Below are positions 26,208 through 35,507 of a stretch of 64,000 nucleotides of DNA, one piece after another (position 1 is the first letter of the stretch; each line of letters begins with the position of its first letter). The DNA lies in the NCBI RefSeq assembly GCF_013359935.1, contig NZ_JABMCB010000177.1, positions 1-64,000 on the forward strand, given 5' to 3'. Origin of the DNA: Paenibacillus xylanilyticus. GTDB lineage: Bacteria; Bacillota; Bacilli; Paenibacillales; Paenibacillaceae. The notes beneath the pieces are model-generated. The model worked only from the letters and a program-made list of their open reading frames with translations, was not told the DNA's origin and made no database searches. The translations under genes and the position numbers were made by a program.

Positions 26208-27569
26208 ATGAATTTTGCTTATCGTGAAGCGATTCTTTTTACTTCAAATGTTGGGGGTGATTCGTACGACATTTGGCTTTATCAACCTATAACAGGTCAG
26301 ACGATTAAGCTGACCCAAGATCTTGGTGAGGAATTTTCAATTCCATATTGGTCGCCAGATGTCCGGAACTTCGCCTTTATCGGCAAGAAAAATATCGTGT
26401 ATGTATTCAATCTAAACAGCAGGGCATGGGCACAAATTGATCAAATTGACCCTTATACTTTACTGAGCTGGTCGCCGGATAGTCTATACTTGAGTTATGT
26501 AAAAAACGGACGGATTGTGATCTACAATATCAACTCCCATGCCAGCGGTTCAATCGTTCAACAAGGAGCCACCGATGTCCAGTGGTTTCCTTCAGGAGAG
26601 GCTCTCCTGTTTGCAGCTCCGGATGAAGCAGGCAATACCCAACTATATAAAATTAACCGAGATGGCATGAACAAACAGCAATTAACTCAAAATACGGAGG
26701 GGCCTCTCCACAATGTCAGAATATCACCTAACGGAGAGTTTGCCCTATATACATCCCCGGGAGCCAGCATTTCGTTGATCACTACGGTGAACCTGACAAC
26801 AGGAGCGAGCCACCAACTTAATGGTGGCCCTCAGGCGAAAAACTATTACCCCGAATGGTCCCCGGACTCTTCACTCATCGCATACAGTGCCACCGACTTC
26901 GTGGATAATCAATATGTTTCTTTAATCCAGACCGACAGCCCAGTTGGAGGGCAACAAAAAACATGGGCGGTCTCCACCTGCTTCTCTACCCCTTTAAGTT
27001 GGTCGCCGGATGGGAACCGAATCGCTTACTTATCAGGGTGCAATAATCAAGAACAAGCAACCGAAATTTGGATTATTGATGTAAGAAACCCTAATAATCC
27101 GATCAAAATTGTTGAAGCAAGGTGGATTACAGCTCTTAGATGGTCACCACGAGTGCATGATGTTCATCCGTATGGATTATATCTCAATCAGGTATACAAG
27201 GTATCTTTCTATTATCCGCGAAGCTGGCACAAAGTTACCGAAGAACGATTCGAAGGAGCGGACGGATTTTTCCAGATATCCGCGATCTCTTCTGAGGAAG
27301 GAATTCACGAGGTATGCAGAGCGGAAGCTTTTCATATGTTGAAACCCTATGGGGCAAACCCCCGAATTTTCCCTGCTTTTATTCAAGCACAAGAAGCCTG
27401 TTTCATATTCCCTTCGGAAGACCAACCCGTGGAAATGAGAAATCAGGCGGCACTTATTGTAAAATATCCTGCTCCTGTTCTGATTCAAGGAAATCCATAT
27501 TCATATTTCATCTTATGGGCTGATCAAAATCACTTGATTTCACTGGGAAAGACACTTACTTTTATTTAA
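26208..27569 (+). CDS. Six-bladed beta-propeller (TolB/PD40-type) protein of unknown function
   Basis: 453 residues. At least five repeats of the TolB-like blade signature are readable: YWSPDVRNFAFIG (about 45), SWSPDSLYLSYV (about 90), QWFPSGEALLFA (about 130), RISPNGEFALYT (about 170), EWSPDSSLIAYS (about 220) and SWSPDGNRIAYL (about 265). A C-terminal part of about 130 residues (VYKVSFYYPRSWHKV...) is separate and I do not recognise it. No signal peptide is visible at the chosen ATG, and the upstream ribosome site (GAAGGGCGG) is weak. Either it is cytoplasmic or the true start has been lost. One of few plus-strand genes in the region. Confidence 0.75.
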   Translation: MNFAYREAILFTSNVGGDSYDIWLYQPITGQTIKLTQDLGEEFSIPYWSPDVRNFAFIGKKNIVYVFNLNSRAWAQIDQIDPYTLLSWSPDSLYLSYVKNGRIVIYNINSHASGSIVQQGATDVQWFPSGEALLFAAPDEAGNTQLYKINRDGMNKQQLTQNTEGPLHNVRISPNGEFALYTSPGASISLITTVNLTTGASHQLNGGPQAKNYYPEWSPDSSLIAYSATDFVDNQYVSLIQTDSPVGGQQKTWAVSTCFSTPLSWSPDGNRIAYLSGCNNQEQATEIWIIDVRNPNNPIKIVEARWITALRWSPRVHDVHPYGLYLNQVYKVSFYYPRSWHKVTEERFEGADGFFQISAISSEEGIHEVCRAEAFHMLKPYGANPRIFPAFIQAQEACFIFPSEDQPVEMRNQAALIVKYPAPVLIQGNPYSYFILWADQNHLISLGKTLTFI

Positions 27570-27604
27570 CATAATATTGATATCTAACTATAAACTCATA
27601 CAGG

Positions 27605-27639
27605 AAAAAGGGTGCAGAACGAAATCATCGTTTTGCACC
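27605..27639 (-). terminator. Hairpin between the propeller gene and araC-type gene
   Basis: GGTGCAGAACGA and TCGTTTTGCACC pair around AATCA. On the minus strand it is followed by CTTTTTCC, which makes it a moderate terminator for the AraC-type gene; on the plus strand no T run follows. Confidence 0.55.
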
Positions 27640-27728
27640 GCAGCAGGATTGAGGAAATGAGGGGAAGTCCCAGCTTACGGACTCGGGCCATGAGTTTGTC
27701 TGTGACATCAATACCCTGAAACTCCCTT

Positions 27729-28646
27729 TCAGTCAGAAGATCTTTTTTTCAGAATTTTCTTCTGGATGACCTTCCTTCTGAATTGTAAAGGGGTCACATT
27801 CATGGTTTTACGAAATTGATTAATGTAATAGCTCGTGCTGTTAAAACCGACGTCGTACGCAATTTCGGTGATGTTACGCTCGGAGAGCTGCAAAAGCTCA
27901 ATACTTATTTGGATACGGTAATCCATAACATACTGCATCGGGGTGGTTCTCAGCATTTGCTTGAAATACCGGCACGTCTCCGATCGACTTAACTGCCCGG
28001 TCCTTGCAATATCCTCTAACTTGATGGGATCCGAATAATTCAGATGAATCCATTGCAGCATGTCCTTCATTCGCTTGTTTCGGTTCATCTCCGATGGATC
28101 ATGTTCCAAAGAGTATCCGTTTGTAATCAGAAGTTTCCACATGTTCAGCAGCGCCGAAGCAACATTCACTTCGTAATAAGGAGCCTGTTCCACAAGTTCC
28201 TTTCTAATGAGACCGATGGCACCCAGAATCTGCTCTCCCCAGGAAACAGCCCCTTCTATGTACAGAAAAGGCAGATTGGTGGCCGTTACATAAGGATGCA
28301 CATACTTCACGTACAAATCTGAAGGCAGCAGAACATGCGGGGACATATTCAGACAGAGATAAATACAGTTTTCATTCTCACTATGATCTTCTGCCATATG
28401 CATCGTCCCACTGTTGATAAATATTCCGTCACCTTTCGGTATTACCACTTTCTGATCGTTGATATGGAACAACGCCGTACCCTGAAGAACCGAAACAACC
28501 TGCAATTCATCATGCCAGTGCAGGGGGATGTGTCCATGGACATTTTGTGCAATGGTTGTTTCATAACAGGCTACGGCTAAGGTATCGGTGCGGTGCTCGG
28601 TCATTTCCTTCAAATTTTGATCGATGATAAATCCATTCTTCTGCAT
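27729..28646 (-). CDS. AraC-family transcriptional regulator with cupin domain
   Basis: 305 residues. An N-terminal cupin/AraC ligand domain (PLHWHDELQVVSVLQG, about 41-56) and a C-terminal pair of helix-turn-helix motifs (LEDIARTGQLSRSETCRYFK and ITEIAYDVGFNSTSYYINQF, about 210-285). Divergent from an EamA-type transporter gene, with 109 bp between them, so it probably controls that gene. The ligand is unknown. Confidence 0.9.
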   Translation of the reverse strand: MQKNGFIIDQNLKEMTEHRTDTLAVACYETTIAQNVHGHIPLHWHDELQVVSVLQGTALFHINDQKVVIPKGDGIFINSGTMHMAEDHSENENCIYLCLNMSPHVLLPSDLYVKYVHPYVTATNLPFLYIEGAVSWGEQILGAIGLIRKELVEQAPYYEVNVASALLNMWKLLITNGYSLEHDPSEMNRNKRMKDMLQWIHLNYSDPIKLEDIARTGQLSRSETCRYFKQMLRTTPMQYVMDYRIQISIELLQLSERNITEIAYDVGFNSTSYYINQFRKTMNVTPLQFRRKVIQKKILKKRSSD

Positions 28647-28755
28647 AGAGCCTCATCTCAATATATTTATATTTTTATGTGTGATATTGATATTAATGTA
28701 CCGCATTTCTACTTAATATAGCACTATTCTTATATTTAAGGTGAGGCGATCAAGA

Positions 28756-29702
28756 GTGGCAACAATAGCAAGGTCCAAGTTATCAGGTATTCTACTCGTT
28801 CTGACCGGAGCAATCTGTTGGGGCATTGGAGGTACCGTATCGCAAAAACTGTTTCAACTGGATGGAATTGAAGTCAACTGGTATGTAACCGTTCGATTGC
28901 TGAGTGCTGGTTTGCTGCTTCTGCTTATTCAATCCTGTACACGCGAACGATCTCAGATTATTGATGTATGGAGAAATAAAAAAACGGCCGGGCAACTGAT
29001 CATTTTCGGATTAGTGGGAATGCTTGCCGTTCAGTACACGTACATGGCATCCATTAAACATGGCAATGCTGCAGTTGCTACACTCCTGCAATACCTATCG
29101 CCAGTCATGATCATGATTTACATTGTGCTGCCAAGCAGTCTGCTCTCACCCGCAAGGATCTTGCATGTGCCGTTCTGGCTTTCGGGAGCTGTTTTCTCTT
29201 GTTGACTAATGGCTCCGTTACCCGGTTATCTGTCTCCTGGCTTGCAGTGATCTGGGGTCTGTTATCCGGCGTTTCAGCTGCATTTTATACCCTTTATGCC
29301 GTAAAACTGATTAAAAAATTCAATTCACTTGTTGTGGTTGGCTGGGCCATGATCATCGGCGGTCTGGGATTGAGTTTTATCCACCCGCCGTGGAAGGCCA
29401 ACTTCGCCGGCATAACGCTCGAAACCTACAGCTATTTAATATTCACGATCATTTTTGGAACCATGATTGCTTTCTGGTTCTATATTGCCAGTTTAAAAAG
29501 TCTTACACCTAAGGAAACTAGCCTACTGGGGAGCGCAGAGCCCCTGGCCGCCGTTGGAACAACCGTGATTTGGCTCCATGAACCGTTTGGTTTCTATCAA
29601 TGGATGGGTACGGCATGTATTATTGGAATGATCTTGATTATGCAGTTCAATCGTTCAGGGTCTATTCGTACCAAACAAAAACAACCTTTTTCGCGCGATT
29701 AG
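28756..29702 (+). pseudogene. EamA (DMT) family transporter, frameshifted
   Basis: Two adjoining reading frames together encode one ten-helix EamA transporter. Frame one runs from GTG 28756 (after AAGGTGAGG) to a stop near 29205 and is homologous up to IMIYIVL. From about 29131 the continuation is in the next frame ([19 protein letters not shown]...) and runs to 29702 with the second EamA half. Joining them needs one missing base near 29131-29132 (GTGCTG|CCAAG). The rest is intact, so it is either a recent inactivation or a sequencing error. Divergent from the AraC-type regulator. Confidence 0.85.
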
Positions 29703-29719
29703 CGCGATAAAAGGTTGTT
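29680..29719 (-). terminator. Terminator after sigF, overlapping the end of the EamA gene
   Basis: AACAACCTTTTTCGCGC and GCGCGATAAAAGGTTGTT form a very stable hairpin. On the minus strand it is followed by TTTTTGTTT, closing the spoIIA operon. The convergent EamA frame ends inside it (stop at 29700-29702). Confidence 0.85.
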
Positions 29720-29772
29720 AGTTGTCGTATATTGGTGATACAGCACCAATGCTGCAGCTTGCAATCCAACAT

Positions 29773-30528
29773 CTATTGCGCGATTTGATCGCGAATGGAT
29801 TGAAGTATTTTTTTCTCCAGCCGTGAAACTTGAACCTGAGAAATGCCCAGCCTGGTAGCTACCTCTGACTGCGTCTGATCCCGGTAATACCGCAGGTAGA
29901 CGATCAATCGTTCCCGCTCACTAAGACCACCAATCGCTTCATTCAGTGCCAGCTTGTCAAACCACCGTTCCTGGGATTCGTCGGCAATCTGGTCCATCAA
30001 CGTAATCGGATCCCCGTCATTCTCAAACACGGTCTCATGAATGGATGTCGGCGGTTTATTCGCTTCCTGTGCAAAAACAACTTCCTCCGGGGTCACCCCC
30101 AGCTGTTCAGCAACTTCCTTGATCGTTGGCAGACGATCAAGGTGTTTGGACAGTTCGTCCCTTTTTTTGCGGACTTTATTCGCCATTTCCTTCAGGGAAC
30201 GACTAACCTTGAGGGTTCCGTCATCCCGCAGGAAACGCTGAATTTCTCCGATGATCATGGGGACCGCATAGGTGGAGAATTTCACATCATAGCTGAGATC
30301 GAATTTGTCCACCGATTTAAGCAGACCGATACAACCAATCTGGAACAGATCTTCTGGTTCGTACCCCCTGTTCATAAACCGCTGTACAACGGACCAGACA
30401 AGTCTGATGTTGCAGTTCACCAGCGTATCCCGTGCGACATGGTCACCCGACTGACTGAGCGCAATCAGCCGTTTGACCTCGGCATCGTCCAAATAGGTCT
30501 GTGAAGACTGTTTCACTTCAGCATCCAT
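29773..30528 (-). CDS. sigF: RNA polymerase sigma-F factor
   Basis: Forespore-specific sigma factor, the first compartment-specific regulator of sporulation. 251 residues. Region 2 (NCNIRLVWSVVQRFMNRGYEPEDLFQIGCIGLL, about 43-75; FSTYAVPMIIGEIQRFLRD near 85), region 3 and region 4 HTH (TQSEVATRLGISQVQVSRLEKK, about 218-239) are intact. Held inactive by SpoIIAB, encoded 11 bp upstream. Confidence 0.97.
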   Translation of the reverse strand: MDAEVKQSSQTYLDDAEVKRLIALSQSGDHVARDTLVNCNIRLVWSVVQRFMNRGYEPEDLFQIGCIGLLKSVDKFDLSYDVKFSTYAVPMIIGEIQRFLRDDGTLKVSRSLKEMANKVRKKRDELSKHLDRLPTIKEVAEQLGVTPEEVVFAQEANKPPTSIHETVFENDGDPITLMDQIADESQERWFDKLALNEAIGGLSERERLIVYLRYYRDQTQSEVATRLGISQVQVSRLEKKILQSIRDQIAQ

Positions 30529-30539
30529 AAGACCAACCC

Positions 30540-30995
30540 CTAATTATACAATGCTTTCTTGGATTCAATCCTCTTCTTCATCTTGATGGAGGTGCCTCTG
30601 CCGGGCTCACTGCTGACTTCGAATTCATCCATGAAGTTTTCCATAATGGTGAAGCCCATGCCCGACCGCTCAAGTTCGGGTTTGGACGTATATAGCGGCT
30701 GTTTGGCCAGTTCGAGATCTTCAATTCCTTCTCCGCGATCTTCCACAATAATCGTAATCATGTCTTCGCGAATTTGCGCCTGAATGGATACGACACCCTC
30801 GGGATTGTTGTTATACCCGTGGATGATGCTATTCGTCACCGCTTCCGAGACAACCGTCTTCAGATCGCTTAGCTCGTCCATCGTAGGATCAAGCTGGGAG
30901 ATAAAAGCCGCAACCGTTACCCGTGCGAACGATTCGTTCTCCGACTTGGCCGCAAATTGCAGATTCATGAAATTTGTTCCCGTTCCTTCATTCAT
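30540..30995 (-). CDS. spoIIAB: Anti-sigma-F factor / serine kinase SpoIIAB
   Basis: GHKL-fold kinase that binds sigma-F and phosphorylates SpoIIAA. 151 residues. N box [11 protein letters not shown] (about 50-60), G1 DRGEGI (about 91-96) and G2 GMGFTIM (about 117-123) are intact. The ATG overlaps the spoIIAA stop by 4 bp and follows GGAGG. Confidence 0.97.
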   Translation of the reverse strand: MNEGTGTNFMNLQFAAKSENESFARVTVAAFISQLDPTMDELSDLKTVVSEAVTNSIIHGYNNNPEGVVSIQAQIREDMITIIVEDRGEGIEDLELAKQPLYTSKPELERSGMGFTIMENFMDEFEVSSEPGRGTSIKMKKRIESKKALYN

Positions 30996-31345
30996 GAGAC
31001 GACCTCCAGACCCGAGAGAGCTGTTCCCTCATTTTCGTAAATCGGCATGATCTTGAACAAACCCGACATTTCCAGCAAACGATACACCGGCGGATTGACA
31101 TCACATACAACCATCTTGCCGCCTTTATTTTTAATGAGTTTGTATCTGCCCAAAATGACACCCAGACCTGAACTGTCCATGAATTGCAGATCTTTCAGGC
31201 TAAGCACCAAATGTTCGCACTGTCTGCGCTGGATGGCCTCATCCATTTGCATTCGTACCATATCGGCTGTATGGTGATCCAGCTCCCCGGATAATCGCAC
31301 AATCAGAATTCCGCGGTGATGCTCCATTTCCACATGCAAGTTCAC
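30992..31345 (-). CDS. spoIIAA: Anti-sigma-F factor antagonist SpoIIAA
   Basis: STAS-domain protein that, when unphosphorylated, pulls SpoIIAB off sigma-F. 117 residues. The phosphorylation site is Ser58 in [13 protein letters not shown], at the same number as in B. subtilis. GTG start (31343-31345) with GGGAGGAG about 11 bases upstream. First gene of the operon behind a sigma-H-type promoter. Confidence 0.97.
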   Translation of the reverse strand: MNLHVEMEHHRGILIVRLSGELDHHTADMVRMQMDEAIQRRQCEHLVLSLKDLQFMDSSGLGVILGRYKLIKNKGGKMVVCDVNPPVYRLLEMSGLFKIMPIYENEGTALSGLEVVS

Positions 31346-31377
31346 GTTTGCTCACTCTCCTCCCAGTCTTGAACAAG

Positions 31378-31407
31378 GATTTCTACGTTTCCGAAGGCTT
31401 TTCCTGC
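31378..31407 (-). promoter_or_regulatory. Sigma-H promoter of spoIIAA-spoIIAB-sigF
   Basis: On the minus strand GCAGGAAAA (plus 31399-31407) fits the sigma-H -35 consensus RNAGGAWWW exactly, and 12 bp later GTAGAAATC (plus 31378-31386) fits the -10 RNNGAATWW with mismatches. It lies between dacF and spoIIAA, the known position of the Spo0A/sigma-H promoter in B. subtilis. Confidence 0.7.
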
Positions 31408-31488
31408 CCCCCGACAAAACTAGAAGAAAACCCCTATTTAACTACAAAATACGTTCAAAGAATGTATGCAGAACGCGTAAAATCAGCG

Positions 31489-32664
31489 TTAATCAAACAG
31501 GTTGGATGTCGTCCGCTTGAACAGTTTCCACCAGCCCGCCTTATTCACATCCTGAGGGGCCTGAATATCGAATTCCTTGATAACCTCGTTCCCTTGGTAC
31601 ACCACAAGCTTACCTATACTTTGACCTGCCTTGATCGGTGCTTTCACTTCTTTTGCCATTAACAGCTCATGGCGGAACTCATCCGATTTTGCCCCTTTAC
31701 GCATCAGTACACTATAATTTTGCGCAGCCGTCAGAGGTAATTCAGCGACTTCCCCTTTTTCGATCTTCAGACTTCCGAGCTGATCCCCTGCTTTGTACAA
31801 AGGTTTCATCGTGTATTGTCCGAATGCATAATCGAACATCGAAGACACTTCGGCATTCCGAGTTTTTGTGTTCGGTTCCCCGAGCACCACAGCAACGGTA
31901 CGCAGTCCGTCCTTCATCGCAGTAGCCGAGAGACAGAATTTGGCTTCAGACGTATAGCCCGTTTTCAAACCGTCTGCGCCGGAATAAAATCGAACCAATT
32001 TGTTCGTGTTTACCAGCCAGAAGGGCTTCTCTGTATCTTTGCGAAGGTAATCCTGATAAGCTCCCGTATATTTCGTGATTCCCGAGTGCTTCAGCAATTC
32101 ACGGCTCATCAGGGCAATGTCATGTGCGGAGGAATAGTGATTCTCCACAGGGAGTCCGTTACAGTTGGCAAAATGGGTATCCTTCATGCCGAGCTCTTTG
32201 GCACGCTCATTCATAAGCTGCACAAAAGCTTCTTCCGATCCGGCAATTTTCTCGGCCATAGCGACAGAGGCATCATTACCGGAAGCCATGGCGATTCCTT
32301 TTAACATATCATCCACGGTCATTTCTTCACCAGGCTCCAGAAAAATCTGTGAGCCGCCCATGGATGCAGCGTATTCACTTGTTCTGACTTTGTCCGTCAG
32401 CTTCAGTTTTCCGGAATCGATGGCTTCGATCGTCAGCAGCATGGTCATAATCTTCGTAATGCTAGCCGGAGGCAGCTGATCATGACTGTTTTTTTCAAAT
32501 ATCACCGTCCCCGTATCTGCATCCATTAAAATAGCAGAACGTGCCGATGGGGCCAGCTCTGTCGCACCTGCTGCTTTGGGTGTTTCTTCAGCCAGCGCTG
32601 TTGATGCCATTAGGGGCAGCAGAATACATAGGGTCATGAACGATGCCATTATTCGTTTCTTCAC
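31489..32664 (-). CDS. dacF: D-alanyl-D-alanine carboxypeptidase DacF
   Basis: Forespore DD-carboxypeptidase (peptidase S11, PBP5-like) that limits cross-linking of spore peptidoglycan. Signal peptide (TALAEE cleavage region), ASITK, SGN and KTGYT motifs, and a C-terminal PBP5 beta domain. Start at the GTG at 32662-32664 (VKKRIM), 9 bases after GAGGAGG, giving 391 residues; an upstream in-frame ATG contains that site. Position before spoIIAA supports DacF. Confidence 0.93.
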   Translation of the reverse strand: MKKRIMASFMTLCILLPLMASTALAEETPKAAGATELAPSARSAILMDADTGTVIFEKNSHDQLPPASITKIMTMLLTIEAIDSGKLKLTDKVRTSEYAASMGGSQIFLEPGEEMTVDDMLKGIAMASGNDASVAMAEKIAGSEEAFVQLMNERAKELGMKDTHFANCNGLPVENHYSSAHDIALMSRELLKHSGITKYTGAYQDYLRKDTEKPFWLVNTNKLVRFYSGADGLKTGYTSEAKFCLSATAMKDGLRTVAVVLGEPNTKTRNAEVSSMFDYAFGQYTMKPLYKAGDQLGSLKIEKGEVAELPLTAAQNYSVLMRKGAKSDEFRHELLMAKEVKAPIKAGQSIGKLVVYQGNEVIKEFDIQAPQDVNKAGWWKLFKRTTSNLFD

Positions 32665-32802
32665 TAGGGTTAACCTCCTCAAATGACTTGCTTACTGCAT
32701 GCTCCATGCATGTACTGCTAATCATTGTCGGCGCGTTTCCAGCAAATTATTCCATACAAAGAATGATTTCCCGAACTTTTTCTGTAACCCGATCAGGTAA
32801 AC

Positions 32803-32839
32803 AAAAAAACATGCCCTCCCGTCAAAGGGAGAACATGCC
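32803..32839 (-). terminator. Terminator after the small membrane protein gene
   Basis: On the minus strand GGCATGTTCTCCC and GGGAGGGCATG form a hairpin, then seven T. It lies 47 bp beyond the stop at 32886 and upstream of dacF. Confidence 0.88.
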
Positions 32840-32885
32840 AATTTATCGTAATATGCCAGTGAAACGCGGGTCCAATACTTCCTTC

Positions 32886-33104
32886 TCAACCCCAATCCCA
32901 TGAATAGATATTCCAAAAGATGAGAAACGAAGTCAATGCAACAAACAAACGGATATTCCACTTTGTCGGAGAAGCATAGGTTTGATAAATCATGATCAAA
33001 ACGATAATCATACTGGCAGCCAAAAACGCGATATTCGTTTTAAAAGTGAAAAGCAGCAACAACACTCCGATCTGTATTACGCCTATGACACGGTCAATAT
33101 TCAT
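32886..33104 (-). CDS. Small hypothetical membrane protein
   Basis: 72 residues with two hydrophobic helices (about 8-42 and 52-68) and little else. The ATG follows a strong AAGGAGG (spacing 7), and the gene has its own terminator, so translation is likely. I do not recognise the family. Located between dacF and punA, where B. subtilis has no counterpart. Confidence 0.7.
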   Translation of the reverse strand: MNIDRVIGVIQIGVLLLLFTFKTNIAFLAASMIIVLIMIYQTYASPTKWNIRLFVALTSFLIFWNIYSWDWG

Positions 33105-33225
33105 ATCAAACCTCCTTACATGACATGTAGATCGTTATAGCTACACTGAAAGATTTCTCATTGGACAGATATTTTCATGCTACCCTTTAATTATTTTCTG
33201 AATTTCACTTTTTTGTAATAAAAAT

Positions 33226-33276
33226 AAAAAAAGACACCCTCTTGAATGATCCCGAAGGATCACAAGAGGGTGTCTT
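33226..33276 (-). terminator. Terminator after punA
   Basis: On the minus strand AAGACACCCTCTTG and CAAGAGGGTGTCTT are perfect arms, with GATCC/GGATC nested inside, followed by TTTTTT. One of the strongest hairpins of the window. Confidence 0.92.
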
Positions 33277-33291
33277 ACTGAAGCTTTACGA

Positions 33292-34116
33292 TTACATTTG
33301 CGGAATGACGGCCAAAACAAGCGCAAGGAACGATTCACGCACACGTTCTGTCGTTTCCATGACTTCGTCATGGGACAACGGCTGATCAAGAATACCGGCT
33401 GCCATATTGCTGATACAGGAAATTCCGAGCACTTCCAGACCAGCATGGCGTGCCACGATCACTTCGGATACCGTGGACATGCCCACCGCATCTGCCCCCA
33501 ATGTACGCAGCATCACGATCTCTGCCGGTGTCTCATAGTTGGGACCCAGCAAGCCTGCATATACGCCTTCACGCACGTTAAACCCTTGTGAAGCCGCTGT
33601 ATCCTTCGCCAGCGCACGCAGACGGCGGCTGTAGGCTTCAGAGAGATCAGGGAAACGTACGCCCATAGCCGGATCGTTAGGTCCGATCAACGGATTTTTG
33701 CCTGTCATATTCAAATGATCGGAGATCAGCATCAGATCGCCTGGCTCATACGATGTGTTCACTCCACCTGCTGCGTTCGTTACGAGCAAAGAGGATACGC
33801 CCAGTTCTTTCATGACACGTACAGGGAATGCTGTAAGTTCCGGGCCATACCCTTCGTACATATGGAAACGGCCTTTCATCATAACGACCGGACGACCTTT
33901 GATGGTTCCCACCAGTAATTCGCCTTCATGTCCCTCTACTGTGGAGACCGGGAAGTGAGGAATATCCTGATAGGCAATGCTAACGCCATCTTCAATCAGG
34001 TCAGCCAGAATACCCAGACCCGAACCCAAAATCAAACCGACTTCCGGCTTGATGGAGCTTTTACTTTGAATGTAAGATGCAGCTTCCTGAATCATCTGTT
34101 GATTTAATGCTGTCAT
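33292..34116 (-). CDS. punA: Purine-nucleoside phosphorylase
   Basis: Trimeric PNP (family 2) that splits guanosine and inosine to base and ribose 1-phosphate. 274 residues. Conserved LGSGLG phosphate loop (about 31-36), GRFHMYEGY (about 83-91), TNAAGGVN (about 113-120), and LGPNYETPAEI with base-binding GMSTVSEV (about 210). Start ATG 34114-34116 after AAGGGGG. In B. subtilis pupG-drm-xerD follow dacF in order; drm (phosphopentomutase) is absent here. Confidence 0.95.
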   Translation of the reverse strand: MTALNQQMIQEAASYIQSKSSIKPEVGLILGSGLGILADLIEDGVSIAYQDIPHFPVSTVEGHEGELLVGTIKGRPVVMMKGRFHMYEGYGPELTAFPVRVMKELGVSSLLVTNAAGGVNTSYEPGDLMLISDHLNMTGKNPLIGPNDPAMGVRFPDLSEAYSRRLRALAKDTAASQGFNVREGVYAGLLGPNYETPAEIVMLRTLGADAVGMSTVSEVIVARHAGLEVLGISCISNMAAGILDQPLSHDEVMETTERVRESFLALVLAVIPQM

Positions 34117-34299
34117 TTCGATGTTCCCCCTTGAGTTGAAACGTTCCGTCTGTATCAGCCAGATGCATCTTTCAGCAAATGAATCACTCAAATGATGCAT
34201 CGCTTATGTATAACGGCGTTTAAATGTGTACAATTTATTTTATCCTAAATCGGCTGTATGTTCCGCATCTTTTATTGAATTTTTTATCGTTTCAGCAAA

Positions 34300-35190
34300 C
34301 TATTTCGCTCGCGGATGATGGGATTCGTAGATTTCTTTCATCGTTTTGCGACCATGATGCCCATATTGTTGTCCAGGCTGCTCCACATGACCGAGCATGT
34401 CCTGCACCGCACGTGTATCTGCTCCGCTTGCAATCAGATGAGCAGCAAAGGAATGACGCAGCGTATGCGGCGTAATCTCTTCCGAGATTCCTGCATCCAC
34501 CGCCGCTTTTTTGAGCAGCTTCCAGAAGCCCTGGCGGGTTAAACGCCTGCCGGACACATTGACAAAGAGCGCCTGCTCGTCCGAGTCTGCTTTGAGCAGC
34601 TGGTTACGAGAGTCATTGACATACACACTTGCCCAGTGTGCGGCTGGCGCACCAATCGGCAGAATGCGTTCCTTGCCTGCCCCACCGCAGCGAATAAACC
34701 GCATGCCCGGCTGCACATCCCGAATATCCAGCGCAATCAGTTCCGAAACACGAATACCGGTAGCATACAGAAGTTCAAGCATGGCGCGATCACGCACTCC
34801 TTGGGCTGAATGAGTATCAGGCGAAGCTAGAAGCAGTTCAATTTCGTCCACGGTTAACACCTGTGGCGGCGTTTTGTCTGCCTTGGGAGCCTCGACGTCA
34901 AACGTTGGATCTTGCAGAATCTCACCCCGGCGCATCAAAAAATGAAAGTACGAACGCAGGGATACAACGCTGCGTGCAATGGTTGCATTGGCACGACCTG
35001 CCTGCTTGAGCTTGCCAATAAACAGGATGACATGAGTACGACGTACCTGCTCCGCCTCACGGATACCGTATTCCTTATCTGCAAATTCGATGAACTTGTC
35101 CACGTCCCGAAGATACGACTCCAGCGTACTGCTTGACATCCCTTTATCTTCTTCCAAGTATAAGGCATAGGCGTGTATCGTCTGTTTCAT
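34300..35190 (-). CDS. xerD: Tyrosine recombinase XerD
   Basis: Site-specific recombinase that resolves chromosome dimers at dif with XerC/CodV. 296 residues. N-terminal core-binding domain (1-105), then the catalytic domain with Arg147 (TGIRVSEL), Lys173, His242-x-x-Arg245 (HTLRHSF), His268 and Tyr276. The stretch just before the nucleophile reads VEQPGQQY and is one residue shorter than the usual xDxSTTQIY; see findings. Start ATG 35188-35190 after GAGGAG. Confidence 0.9.
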   Translation of the reverse strand: MKQTIHAYALYLEEDKGMSSSTLESYLRDVDKFIEFADKEYGIREAEQVRRTHVILFIGKLKQAGRANATIARSVVSLRSYFHFLMRRGEILQDPTFDVEAPKADKTPPQVLTVDEIELLLASPDTHSAQGVRDRAMLELLYATGIRVSELIALDIRDVQPGMRFIRCGGAGKERILPIGAPAAHWASVYVNDSRNQLLKADSDEQALFVNVSGRRLTRQGFWKLLKKAAVDAGISEEITPHTLRHSFAAHLIASGADTRAVQDMLGHVEQPGQQYGHHGRKTMKEIYESHHPRAK

Positions 35191-35264
35191 GCACAACGCT
35201 CCTCATCTGACAGAATTGCCGAGCTGGCAATCTGCTTCCGTATTTGCATCCCTGGCTGTCCGGG

Positions 35265-35507
35265 CTACTCCCCATACCAATAAAATAAACGGAGTCTCTC
35301 CGCCAGCGTAGGACGTGCTTCCCCATTGCCTGGCCAATCCGTCTCCTGAAATACTTTCACCGCATTTCCTGTCGGCATCTGATACTGGTCCACAGGTGAG
35401 ATCCAGCCATTAAACAAATCCAGAACATGATAGAACAGATAAACCAATCCTGCAAATAATATTATAAATCGTATAAAACGAAGTCCTCGTCGCAGTGAAA
35501 TAATCAT
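35265..35507 (-). CDS. yqzK: DUF4227 membrane protein YqzK
   Basis: 80 residues with one N-terminal transmembrane helix (about 12-30) and a short soluble tail (TLAERLRLFYWYGE). The family has no known function but is regularly found between xerD and fur in Bacillales, as here. GGAGG lies 10 bases before the ATG. Confidence 0.85.
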   Translation of the reverse strand: MIISLRRGLRFIRFIILFAGLVYLFYHVLDLFNGWISPVDQYQMPTGNAVKVFQETDWPGNGEARPTLAERLRLFYWYGE

